A stretch of DNA of 64,000 bases from VRUE01 sp963707965. GTDB lineage: Bacteria > Actinomycetota > Thermoleophilia > Solirubrobacterales > 70-9. The first letter of the stretch is position 1, and each line of letters begins with the position of its first letter. Shown here piece by piece: positions 19,495-28,500 of the stretch. Location: assembly GCA_963707965.1 (NCBI GenBank), contig CAVPRR010000004.1, positions 558,001 to 622,000 on the forward strand. Reading direction: 5' to 3'. The translations under genes were made by a program, and so were the position numbers. A model generated the notes under the pieces. The model was not told the DNA's origin, made no database searches, and worked only from the letters and a program-made list of their open reading frames with translations.

Positions 19495-19545
19495 CGACCT
19501 GTCCCTAGGTTGGACCTGTCCCTAGATTCGACCTGTCCCTAAGCC
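19495..19545. repeat. Three tandem copies of a 17-base unit
   Basis: Units 19495-19511, 19512-19528 and 19529-19545 share the core GACCTGTCCCTA. They fill the space between two converging genes (the SDR and the secreted protein). On the minus strand the core reads TAGGGACAGGTC, like the GGGACAGG-type short intergenic repeats I recall from other bacteria; that likeness is unchecked. Confidence 0.9.
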
Positions 19546-19570
19546 TGTGCCGTGCGGCGACGCCGATCGC

Positions 19571-20056
19571 CTACTTGAACCGTGAGCGGGTGAGGCGGCA
19601 GTAGTGGAAGCCGAAGACAAAGCCCACGTTGTTGGCGGCGTTGCTGCTCCGTTCGACCTGGATCGATTCGTGGGTGGCCTTCAACCGTTCGCCGAGCTTC
19701 AGCTCCCTGCCCACGCTCCTCAGCCTCGTCTTGACGATCCCGAGGAACTTGATCCATTTCTGCAGCCTGGCGTCGTCGGCAGGCGGCCGCGGCACCGTGG
19801 CGATCTGCTTGATCGCGTTCTGCAGGGCGACCGACACGCGGATGAACTGAAGCCCCGCCGGAGCAAATTCGCGATTCTTGACTCTCGTCCGCGCCCCCTT
19901 GAGGATCCGCTGGCTGACAGCCGTGTTTCGCTTGCAGATCGGCTCGACCTGCGCCACATAGCCTTCGCGGGTCGGCTCTTCGGCCCCATGGGCGACCGCC
20001 GCGATGGCAAGCGTCGCGCCGACGACTCCTGCGATTGTCCTCCGTGCCCCCTTCAT
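19571..20056 (-). CDS. Secreted protein of unknown function
   Basis: 161 residues with a signal peptide (about 1-24, cut after VAHGA). The mature part is mainly helical with a first conserved-looking Cys in EPICKRN (Cys41) and a second near the end in FHYCRLTRSRF (Cys153), which could form a disulfide. A run of basic helix-forming residues follows (KTRLRSVGRELKLGERLK). I recall many similar 'VEPICKxN' secreted proteins in Thermoleophilia, with no known role. It is divergent from efp; the 69-base gap between them carries a perfect palindrome. Confidence 0.75.
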   Translation of the reverse strand: MKGARRTIAGVVGATLAIAAVAHGAEEPTREGYVAQVEPICKRNTAVSQRILKGARTRVKNREFAPAGLQFIRVSVALQNAIKQIATVPRPPADDARLQKWIKFLGIVKTRLRSVGRELKLGERLKATHESIQVERSSNAANNVGFVFGFHYCRLTRSRFK

Positions 20057-20098
20057 CTCCCTGACTCAATCAGCTTAGGGGACCCCGGTGCCCGCTTT

Positions 20099-20115
20099 CC
20101 TAACCGACGGTTAGG
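20099..20115. promoter_or_regulatory. Perfect 8-1-8 palindrome upstream of efp
   Basis: CCTAACCG and CGGTTAGG flank a single A. It lies between the divergent secreted-protein gene and efp, ending 10 bases before the efp GTG and overlapping the likely -10 (20112-20117). Its size and place fit a dimeric repressor operator. Confidence 0.65.
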
Positions 20116-20117
20116 AT
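20112..20117 (+). promoter_or_regulatory. -10 box of efp
   Basis: TAGGAT, 8 bases before the GTG start. It partly overlaps the palindrome at 20099-20115, so a protein bound there would block it. Confidence 0.5.
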
Positions 20118-20125
20118 TCGCCGCC

Positions 20126-20686
<561 letters not shown>

Positions 20687-20772
20687 GGAGCGCGATCCAC
20701 AATTCCGTTCTTCGCAGCCCTGGGCGGGCCGTGGGCATCGCGTTCCTCCCCGAAGCGCGAGAATAGGCATCC

Positions 20773-21150
20773 ATGCGCAGATCCGACCAACGCCGCGATG
20801 CCGTCTTCGCCTGCTACCAGCGCGATGTCACCGGGCACTCGCTGGAGGAGCTGGTCGTCGGCTCACCGCCCTTCACGCGGGAGCTGGCAAGCGGGGTCGA
20901 GGAGCACCGCGACGAGATCGACGCGACCATCGCTCGCCATGCCAAGGGTTGGGAGTTGGATCGGATCGCGCCGCTGGAGCGCAACGTGATGCGGGTGGCG
21001 CTGTATGAGATCGAGCACGGCGATACACCGGCCGAGGTGGCGATCGACGAGGCGGTCGAACTCGCGAAGCGCTACTGCGGCGCCGATGCGCCCGGCTTCG
21101 TCAACGGTGTGCTCGGTGCCGCCGTACGCGAGCGAGAGGGGGTGCGGTGA
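20773..21150 (+). CDS. nusB: Transcription antitermination factor NusB
   Basis: 125 residues, all-helical. It starts with the RNA-binding arginine-rich segment MRRSDQRRDAVFACYQRD and contains the family signature RIAPLERNVMRVALYEIEH and EVAIDEAVELAKRYCG. With NusE (S10) it binds boxA of rRNA leaders. The C-terminal GFVNGVLGAAVRE is typical. Its last four bases overlap the next gene (GTGA). Confidence 0.93.
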   Translation: MRRSDQRRDAVFACYQRDVTGHSLEELVVGSPPFTRELASGVEEHRDEIDATIARHAKGWELDRIAPLERNVMRVALYEIEHGDTPAEVAIDEAVELAKRYCGADAPGFVNGVLGAAVREREGVR

Positions 21151-21392
21151 ACGTGAGCGAACAAGATTCCCAGCCTGATTCCTCGCCGGCGGGCAGCGGC
21201 GGTCCGGGCTCGGCCGGAGGCCGCCTTCGCGAGATCGCCGCGCGGCTCGCCGCGATCGCAACCGAGCTGGAGGGGGAGGGGGCGGACGACGAGCGGGCCG
21301 TGGAGCTGGCGCATGGGGCTGCGGAGCTCTCGGCCGAGGCGGTCGAGGAGGCGAACCGCCGGATCCGCGGTGCGGAGAGTCCATCCGAGTGA
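21147..21392 (+). CDS. Small acidic helical protein, possibly exonuclease VII small subunit-like
   Basis: 81 residues. The first ~24 are Ser/Gly/Pro-rich; the rest is a two-helix hairpin rich in Ala and Glu (RLREIAARLAAIATELEGE, then ELAHGAAELSAEAVEEANRRI). This layout and its place between nusB and a prenyl synthase resemble XseB, the small subunit of exonuclease VII. However no xseA is present in the window and the sequence match is weak, so it may be a different small coiled-coil protein. GTG start overlapping nusB. Confidence 0.5.
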   Translation: MNVSEQDSQPDSSPAGSGGPGSAGGRLREIAARLAAIATELEGEGADDERAVELAHGAAELSAEAVEEANRRIRGAESPSE

Positions 21393-21405
21393 ACGGGACG
21401 TCCGA

Positions 21406-22290
21406 GTGAGTGGGACCGCCGGGGCTCCGATGTACCCCGAGGACCTGCGTTCGTCGGTCGAGGCCGCGCTGGAGCGGCTCGGCTTCTCGACGGTGCCCGC
21501 CGCGGCCGGCATCGAGGAGGCGATGCGCTACTCGCTGCTTGCGGGGGGCAAGCGGATCCGCCCCGTGCTCGCGCTGGCCACCGCGCGGGCCCTTGGTGCC
21601 GACCCCGACCGCTACCTACCGGCGGCCTGTGCGATCGAGCTGATCCACACCTACTCGTTGATTCACGACGACCTGCCGGCGATGGACGACGACGAGCTGC
21701 GCCGCGGCCTCCCCACCTCGCACGTCAAGTTCGGCGAGGACGTGGCGATCCTTGCCGGCGACGGCCTCTTTGCGGAGGCGATTCGCCTCTTCTGCGAGCA
21801 GCCGGGAGACCCGGCTCGCGTCCTCGCCGCCCTGCGCGAGCTGAGCGCGGCGACCGGTGTCAACGGGATGGTTGGGGGGCAATACGTCGACGTCACCGGC
21901 GAGGAGAGCGACGCCGAGGGACTCCGCACGCTGCACGCGCTCAAGACGGGGCGGCTGATCGCCGCCAGCATCGAGGTCGTGCTGACCCTTGAAGGCATGG
22001 GCGAACCTGAGACAATTCCGTATCGCCGGTTCGCCGGCGAGCTCGGCGTCCTCTTCCAGATCGTCGACGACATCCTCGACGTGACGGGGAGCGACGAGCA
22101 GCTAGGAAAGTCCACTGGAAGCGATGAGCGACATGGCAAACTCACCTACGTCAGCCTCTTCGGGCTCGAGCGAGCTCGTGAGCTTGCAGCCGAGTCACAC
22201 GCGCAGGCACTCGAGGCGCTGGCAGAGGCCGGAGGGGACACCGGCGATCTGAAGAGGATCGCCGACTACATCTTCACGAGGAACGAATGA
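21406..22290 (+). CDS. ispA: Polyprenyl diphosphate synthase (farnesyl type)
   Basis: 294 residues from GTG 21406; ATG 21430 is a plausible shorter start. The first aspartate-rich motif has the two-residue insertion of bacterial farnesyl diphosphate synthases (HDDLPAMDDDELRRG), preceded by TYSLI with Tyr five residues before it. The second motif is DDILD. LAGGKRIRPVLAL binds the isopentenyl diphosphate. It condenses DMAPP/GPP with IPP. The pairing with dxs directly downstream (four-base overlap) is classical. Chain length (C15 versus C20) cannot be fixed from sequence. Confidence 0.9.
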   Translation: MSGTAGAPMYPEDLRSSVEAALERLGFSTVPAAAGIEEAMRYSLLAGGKRIRPVLALATARALGADPDRYLPAACAIELIHTYSLIHDDLPAMDDDELRRGLPTSHVKFGEDVAILAGDGLFAEAIRLFCEQPGDPARVLAALRELSAATGVNGMVGGQYVDVTGEESDAEGLRTLHALKTGRLIAASIEVVLTLEGMGEPETIPYRRFAGELGVLFQIVDDILDVTGSDEQLGKSTGSDERHGKLTYVSLFGLERARELAAESHAQALEALAEAGGDTGDLKRIADYIFTRNE

Positions 22291-24317
22291 GCGAGAAGCA
22301 GGACACATCAGAGGCCGGGGCCCGGTCGCTGCTGGAGCAGATCGGCGGCCCGGCGGACCTGCACAGCCTCGGCGACGACCAGTTGCAGCAGGTGGCGCAG
22401 GAGATGCGCACCTACATCATCGACACGATCGGCGAGATCGGAGGCCACTTCGGCGCCAACCTTGGGACCTGCGAGCTGGCCGTGGCCCTGCACAGCCTGC
22501 TCGATTCGCCGCGCGACAAGATCCTCTGGGACGTCGGCCACCAGGCCTATCCCCACAAGATCCTCACCGGCCGGCGCGAGCAGCTGCGGACCATCCGCCA
22601 GTACCAGGGCCTGGCTCCCTTCTGCTCGATCTTCGAGTCCGAGCACGACATCATGGGCGCCGGCCACGCGTCGACGTCGATCGGCTACGCGGTCGGGCTG
22701 AAGGAGGCGATGCGCAAGGGGATCGGCGAGGACGGCAAGGTCGCGGCCGTGATCGGCGACGGGGCGCTGACCGGCGGCGTCGCCTACGAGGCGATGCTCG
22801 CGGCCGGCGGCCTTCAGACGCCGATCGTGATCGTCCTCAACGACAACGGGATGTCGATCTCGCCCAACGTCGGTGCGCTCTCGCGCTACTTCAACCGGGT
22901 GCGGCTCAACCGGCGCCTCTACCACGCCCGTGAGGGGGTAGAGGACCGGCTGACCAGGCTGCCGCTCGGACTCGGCCGGCGGATCGAACGGCTGGGACCG
23001 GAGATCAAGTCGATGGTCAAGGCCTACTGGGCGCCGGGCCTCTTCTTCGAGGAGCTCGACCTCGCCTACATGGGAGTGATTGACGGCCACGATGTCCACG
23101 CCCTGCGCGACGCCCTCCGCGAGGCCTTTGCCGCCGACCGCCCCGTGGTGGTCCACATCCACACGGTCAAGGGCAAGGGCTTCGCGCCCGCCGAGGAGGG
23201 CGGCCTGGAGGGGATGGAGAAGTGGCACGCGGCGAAGCCAAATTCGATCGTCAACGGGGAGCCGGCCTCCTCCAAGCCGGTGCCGGTCAAGGAGTCGGAC
23301 TCGCCGGACTCGATCGCGCCGGAGCGGCTGGAGAAGCCGCCGCCGCCCAGCGCGCCGCCCCAGTACACGAAGGTCTTCGCCGACGCCATGGTCGCCGAGG
23401 CCGAACGCGACGAGCGTGTTGTGGGGATCACGGCGGCGATGGCGGGGGGGACCGGGCTGCAGAAGCTCGCCGACGAGCTGCCCGAGCGCTACTACGACGT
23501 CGGCATCGCGGAGCAGAACGCGGTGCTGCTCGCATCGGGCCTGGCGCTGCAGGGGGCAAAGCCGGTCTGCGGCATCTACTCGACCTTCCTGCAGCGCGCC
23601 TACGACCAGATCATCCACGACGTGTGTCTGCAGGAGCTCGACGTCACCTTCGCAATGGACCGGGCAGGCCTGGTCGGCGACGACGGCCCGACTCACCATG
23701 GCGCCTTCGACATTTCCTACTTCCGCCCGCTTCCCAACGTGGTCGTGATGGCTCCGCGCGACGAGGCGATGCTCGTCCACATGCTGCGCACCGCGATAGC
23801 CCACGATGGTCCCGCGGCCCTGCGCTACCCGCGCGGTGCGGCGGAGGGCGCGGAGCTGCCGGCCGAGCCGCAGGAGATCCCGATTGGAAGCGGTGAGCTG
23901 CTGGCGAGCGGCGAGCGGGTGGCGCTGCTGGGCTACGGATACGGGGTGGCCGTTGCACTGCAGGCCGCCGAGATCCTTGCCGGCCACGACCTCACGCCCA
24001 CGGTGGCCGACGCGCGGTTCGCGAAGCCGGTTGACGCCGAGCTCTTGGAGCGCCTGGCGCTGGGCCACGACCTGGTGGTGACGATCGAGGAGAACGTGCT
24101 GCCCGGGGGCTTTGGGTCGGCTGTGCTCGAGCACCTCGAGGACGCATTCGCCGACCGGCCGGAGGATCGAGCCCGCGTCCTGCGCATCGGTCTCCCGGAC
24201 CGCTACGTCGCCCACGGCAAGCCGGCGCTGCTGCGCGAGGAGGTCGGGCTGACCGGCGAGTCCGTGGCCGAGCGCGTGCTTGCGACACTGCGCTCGCCCG
24301 AGGCCGTCCCAAGCTGA
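22287..24317 (+). CDS. dxs: 1-deoxy-D-xylulose-5-phosphate synthase
   Basis: 676 residues, slightly long. It is the thiamine-diphosphate enzyme for the first step of the MEP pathway (pyruvate plus glyceraldehyde 3-phosphate). Motifs: GGHFGANLGTCELAVALH, WDVGHQAYPHKILTGR, the ThDP motif GDGALTGGVAYEAM...LNDN, and in the second half YYDVGIAEQNAV and DRAGLVGDDGPTHHGAFD. The extra length is a Pro/Ser-rich linker of about 40 residues between the two halves (around 325-355). It shares ATGA with ispA and ends that operon. Confidence 0.96.
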   Translation: MSEKQDTSEAGARSLLEQIGGPADLHSLGDDQLQQVAQEMRTYIIDTIGEIGGHFGANLGTCELAVALHSLLDSPRDKILWDVGHQAYPHKILTGRREQLRTIRQYQGLAPFCSIFESEHDIMGAGHASTSIGYAVGLKEAMRKGIGEDGKVAAVIGDGALTGGVAYEAMLAAGGLQTPIVIVLNDNGMSISPNVGALSRYFNRVRLNRRLYHAREGVEDRLTRLPLGLGRRIERLGPEIKSMVKAYWAPGLFFEELDLAYMGVIDGHDVHALRDALREAFAADRPVVVHIHTVKGKGFAPAEEGGLEGMEKWHAAKPNSIVNGEPASSKPVPVKESDSPDSIAPERLEKPPPPSAPPQYTKVFADAMVAEAERDERVVGITAAMAGGTGLQKLADELPERYYDVGIAEQNAVLLASGLALQGAKPVCGIYSTFLQRAYDQIIHDVCLQELDVTFAMDRAGLVGDDGPTHHGAFDISYFRPLPNVVVMAPRDEAMLVHMLRTAIAHDGPAALRYPRGAAEGAELPAEPQEIPIGSGELLASGERVALLGYGYGVAVALQAAEILAGHDLTPTVADARFAKPVDAELLERLALGHDLVVTIEENVLPGGFGSAVLEHLEDAFADRPEDRARVLRIGLPDRYVAHGKPALLREEVGLTGESVAERVLATLRSPEAVPS

Positions 24318-24362
24318 CGGCGCGTGCTTGCATCAAAGCGCTCAATCGGTTAGCCTGCGGCC

Positions 24363-24480
24363 GCCTCTTTTCGTGACAGCAGCGGCGCCCCCGCATTCGC
24401 GGAGATCGCTTCTGGGGTTGCTACAGGGAGAAAGAGGCGTGTGCCTCTGTATAGGCGGTCCCATTGGCAGGGTGGGCCGC
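24363..24480. ncRNA. Unidentified structured element, copy 1
   Basis: Bases 24407-24430 match 45727-45750 at 23 of 24 positions. They are followed by a six-base-pair hairpin with a four-base GTGT loop (24433-24448) and by a looser shared stretch up to GGTGGGCC (24471-24478). A small CCGC/GCGG stem (24391-24402) precedes the block. It lies between dxs and the converging methyltransferase, so on the minus strand it would be the 3' end of the methyltransferase message. Orientation and function are unknown; the RNA call rests on the covarying hairpin. Confidence 0.5.
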
Positions 24481-24491
24481 TGCCTGCAATC

Positions 24492-25148
24492 TCAGGCGGT
24501 CACGATTGCCAGGCGTCCGGCAGGGGCGTCGGGCCGGCTGTCGACCAGTCGCCGCTCGACGCTGCCGAAGCCGGCGTCGGAGAGCAGTTCGTCCACCTCG
24601 GCATCGGACTCATACAGCCGGTGGCCTTCCTTCGGGAAGCCCGTCTGAGAGATGCGAGGCATGTGCTGACGGAGGCGGTAGCCGAGGCCAAGCGCACCGC
24701 CCGGGCGCAGAACGTCCCGAATGCGGGCCAGCTCCAGCTCGGGCTGGTGCCAGAAATAGAGCACGTGTACCGCCATCACGAGATCGATCGGTGCCAGGCC
24801 GGCGAGGAGGTCGGTGCCTCCCTGGAGGAGAACGAGACGCCCGTCGGTGACCTGCTCGAGATTGCGCTTGCGACACTGGGCGAGCATCTCCCTCGACGGG
24901 TCGATGCCCCAGAAGCTGGCGGTGGGAAAGACGCGCAGCGCCTCTTCGAGCCCGACTCCGGGCCCCGGACCGAGCTCGGCGATGCGCATCTCAGACTCCG
25001 GGGACCGCTCCCGCTCTCCCAGCTGGTTGACGACCCACGCGTTGAAACCCCTGTTGCCACGGGCCATCAGGTGCCCGACGAGCCGGCCGACCGTGCCCCG
25101 CGGAGCACCGAACTGCCGCGCAACCGTCCTGCTCTTGAAGCGAGACAT
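24492..25148 (-). CDS. Class I SAM-dependent methyltransferase
   Basis: 218 residues. The SAM-binding motif I is RIAELGPGPGVGLEEAL and motif post-I is FWGIDPSREML; the later DVLRPGGALGLGYRL is the usual post-III loop. The N-terminus (FGAPRGTVGRLVGHLMARGN) resembles ubiquinone/menaquinone-type small-molecule methyltransferases with a Met-Ala-Arg-Gly-Asn helix. The ATG at 25148 (MSRFKSRTV) was preferred to 25205. It converges on dxs and its 3' flank is the structured element. The substrate is unknown. Confidence 0.8.
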   Translation of the reverse strand: MSRFKSRTVARQFGAPRGTVGRLVGHLMARGNRGFNAWVVNQLGERERSPESEMRIAELGPGPGVGLEEALRVFPTASFWGIDPSREMLAQCRKRNLEQVTDGRLVLLQGGTDLLAGLAPIDLVMAVHVLYFWHQPELELARIRDVLRPGGALGLGYRLRQHMPRISQTGFPKEGHRLYESDAEVDELLSDAGFGSVERRLVDSRPDAPAGRLAIVTA

Positions 25149-25520
25149 GAGTGGCGCAACATTCTGAGGCCGGACGTGGACGTTGCTTCTATCCCCAGTG
25201 CACATGGATTCTTAGAACATCCGATGGAGTTGCTTGCCAGTCCGGAAAAGGTTGTTACGGTCGGAGATAGGTCAGTGTTCGGGGCACCAGTGTCGAATCG
25301 TGTTCTTGACCGCTGGCACGATAACGCCGCGTGAAAGGCAAGTCCGTAGAAGGGCACGATGGGCGAAGTCACGGGCTCATCGACCCGTCGGGCCGCGGTG
25401 CTGCACGGCGATGTCGCATGCAACCCGATCCCGGGAGGTCCCGTGCTACAGACAACCGATGCCGGAATGCCCGTGGAAAATCGCTGCCGAAAGTCGGGGC
25501 TACCATCGGCTCCGCGGTGT
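25149..25520. other. Gap of about 370 bases, lower in GC
   Basis: No convincing gene. It separates the methyltransferase from the large RCC1 gene, and both are read outward from it, so it should hold two divergent promoters; no clear -10/-35 pair stands out. In-frame ATG codons at 25359 (with AGAAGGG upstream) and 25467 could extend the RCC1 protein into this gap. Confidence 0.5.
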
Positions 25521-28500
25521 GTGTTCGGGGGGAGTGGCGCCCTTCTCAGGGCCGCCGTCAGACGGCTGGCTGCGCTAGGGGCCCTTTGTGTTGTTGCGGC
25601 TGTGATCTGGCCGGCCGAGCCGGCCCACGCAGACGCGTTCTCCCGCTCCAATTCGCTCCTGTCGGGTCGGATCGACACCGGCTACTGGGACACCTGCGCC
25701 ATCGTCGCCGACGGAAAGCTCTATTGCTGGGGGTACGGCAATTGGGGCACGTTGGGTAACGGCAACACCGAGGACGTTGGTGACGACGAGACACCGGCCG
25801 AAGCTGGCCCGGTGGACATTGGGGCCGGCAGGACCGCCGTGCAGGTCTCGGGAGGCGAAGGTCACATGTGTGCCGTCCTCGACAACGGCACCGTGCGCTG
25901 CTGGGGCTTTAACGCCAGCGGCCAGCTCGGCTATGGCAACACGGAAAGGATCGGCGACGACGAGACACCGGCCGAAGCCGGCCCGGTGGACCTCGGGGCC
26001 GGCAGAACCGCCGTGCAGGTTTCAGCTGGGGCGAGCCACAGCTGCGCTCTCCTCGACAACGGCACCGTGCGCTGCTGGGGGTTTGGCAGCTATGGCGCGC
26101 TCGGGTATGGAAACAAAGCAAACGTTGGCGACGACGAGACACCCGGCTCGGTCGCCCCGGTGGATCTCGGGGCCGGCAGGACCGCCGTGCAGATCTCGGT
26201 GGGAGGAGGCAGCACCTGTGCGCTGCTCGACAACGGCACGGTGCTCTGCTGGGGGTTTGGCTATTGGGGCTCACTCGGCTACGGCAGCACCGAAAGCATT
26301 GGCGACAACGAGACGCCCGGCTCGGTCGGCCCGGTGAACCTCGGCGCCGGTCGCAGGGCCGTCGCGATCTCGGCGGCGGGGGGCCACACCTGCGCCCTCC
26401 TCGACAACGGCAGCGTGAAGTGTTGGGGCACCGGCGTAGACGGGCGGCTTGGCTATGGGAACACAAACGACATCCTGAGCCCCTCGTCCGTTGGCACGGT
26501 GAATCTTGGGGCCGGTCGCACGGCCGTGCGGATTTCAGCCGGTACCAGCCACACCTGCGCCCTCCTCGACAACGGCACGGTGCTCTGCTGGGGAGAAGGC
26601 CTCTACGGGCAGCTCGGCTACGCCAACCAAAGCAGCGTCGGCGACAATGAGACTCCCGCGTCGGTGGGCCCCGTTGACCTCGGGGCCGGTCGCAAGGCCA
26701 TCGCGATAATGGGTGGCAAGTACTTCACCTGCGCCCTCCTCGACACCGGCGCCGTGCGCTGCTGGGGTGAAAGCTTCTACGGGCAGCTCGGCTACGGCAG
26801 CACCGACCGCATAGGTGACAACGAGACGCCGGCCGAAGCCGGCCCGGTGGATCTAGGTACGGCTCATGGCGTACGGGAAACAGCCACCGGTACCAGCCAC
26901 AGCTGCGCCCTCCTCGACACCGGTGCCGTGCGCTGCTGGGGCCTCAACAGCAGCGGTCAGCTCGGCTACGGCAACACGACCATGATCGGCGACAACGAGA
27001 GTCCCGGCGCGGCGGGCCCAGTCGACCTGGGCGAACGCAGTGCCGTGCAGCTGGCGGCGGGCGAAGCGCACACCTGCGCCCTGCTCGACGACGGCACCGT
27101 CCGCTGCTGGGGGAGGGGAACCAATGGCCAGCTCGGCAACGGCAGCACCGAAAGCGTTGGCGACAATGAGACGCTGGCCGAAGCCGGCCCGGTGGACCTT
27201 GGCGGCGAATCAGCGGTGGTGATCGCGGCTGGCGCCAACCACACGTGCGCCCTGACGACCACCGGCGCGGTGCGCTGCTGGGGCCTCAACAGCAGCGGCC
27301 AGCTCGGCTACGGCAACACTCTCGACATCGGCGACGACGAGACACCCGGCTCGGTCGGCCCGGTCTCCCTCGGGCTCAGCGCAACCGCGATCTTCGCAGG
27401 CGCCAACCACACATGCGCTCGTCTCGACGATGGCACGCTTCGCTGCTGGGGGCTGGGCACGAGCGGCCGTCTTGGCTACGCCAACACCAACACGATCGGC
27501 GACAACGAGATGCCGAGCACGGCTGGAGCGGTGAATGTGGGCCGCAACCCGACTGTCGTCAGCGCCGGGGGCAGCCACACGTGCGCTCGTCTCGACGATG
27601 GCACGCTTCGCTGCTGGGGGCTGGGCACGAGCGGCCGTCTTGGCTACGCCAACACCAACACGATCGGCGACAACGAGACGCCGAGCACGGCTGGAGCGAT
27701 CAGCGTCGGCCGCAGTGCTACAGCGATCGCCGCCGGCGGTAGCCACACCTGCACCCGGTTCGACGACGGTGGAGTCCGTTGCTGGGGCCTCAACAGCAGC
27801 GGCCAGCTCGGCTACGGCAACACCGAAACCATTGGCGACAACGAGACCCCGTCCCTGGTGGGCACGGTCGACCTGGGAACGGGGCGCAGCGCGCTCAGCC
27901 TCTCCACCGGCGCCGACCACACCTGCGCCACGTTGGAGAACGGCACGCTTCGTTGCTGGGGCCTCAACAGCAGCGGCCAGCTCGGCTACGGCAACACGGA
28001 AACCATTGGCGATAACGAGACGCCGGGTTCGGTCGGCCCGGTTGACTTCGAAGACGACCCGCCCACCGCGGTCGACGATTCGGTCACCGTCAACGAGGAC
28101 ACCGCAACCCCCCTCGACGTCCTTGCCAATGACACCGATCCGGATGGCAGCACGAAGCTGATCGAAGCCAAGACCGATGGGACCCATGGGACGGTCTCAA
28201 TCGCCGGCGGCGGCACCGGCCTCACCTACACGCCCGAAGCCAACTACTGCGGCCCGGATTCGTTTACCTACCAGCTGAACGGCGGCTCCGAAGCAACCGT
28301 GTCGGTGAGCGTTACGTGCGTCGACGATCTGCCCACGGCGGTCGAAGATGAAGCAACGCTGCCTGAGGACGCGGGCGCAACGGCCATCCCGGTCCTAGCC
28401 AACGACACGGATATCGATGGCGGCCCGAAGGAAATCGTCGCCAAGACCGATGGGACCCATGGGACGGTCTCAATCGCCGGCGGCGGCACCGGCCTCACCT

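Noticed and set aside
22308..24215. Open frame of 635 codons on the minus strand inside dxs
   Set aside because: Antisense shadow of dxs; no recognisable motif.
24469..24480. T-box-like AGGGTGGGCCGC
   Set aside because: It resembles the T-box core, but the invariant ACC is not matched, the second copy lacks it, and no synthetase or amino-acid gene lies downstream.
24441..25334. Plus-strand frame of 297 codons opposite the methyltransferase
   Set aside because: Antisense to a gene with clear SAM-binding motifs.
25680..28050. Possible CRISPR-like array because of regular repeats
   Set aside because: The repeats are in-frame protein repeats (RCC1), imperfect, with no unique spacers of constant length.
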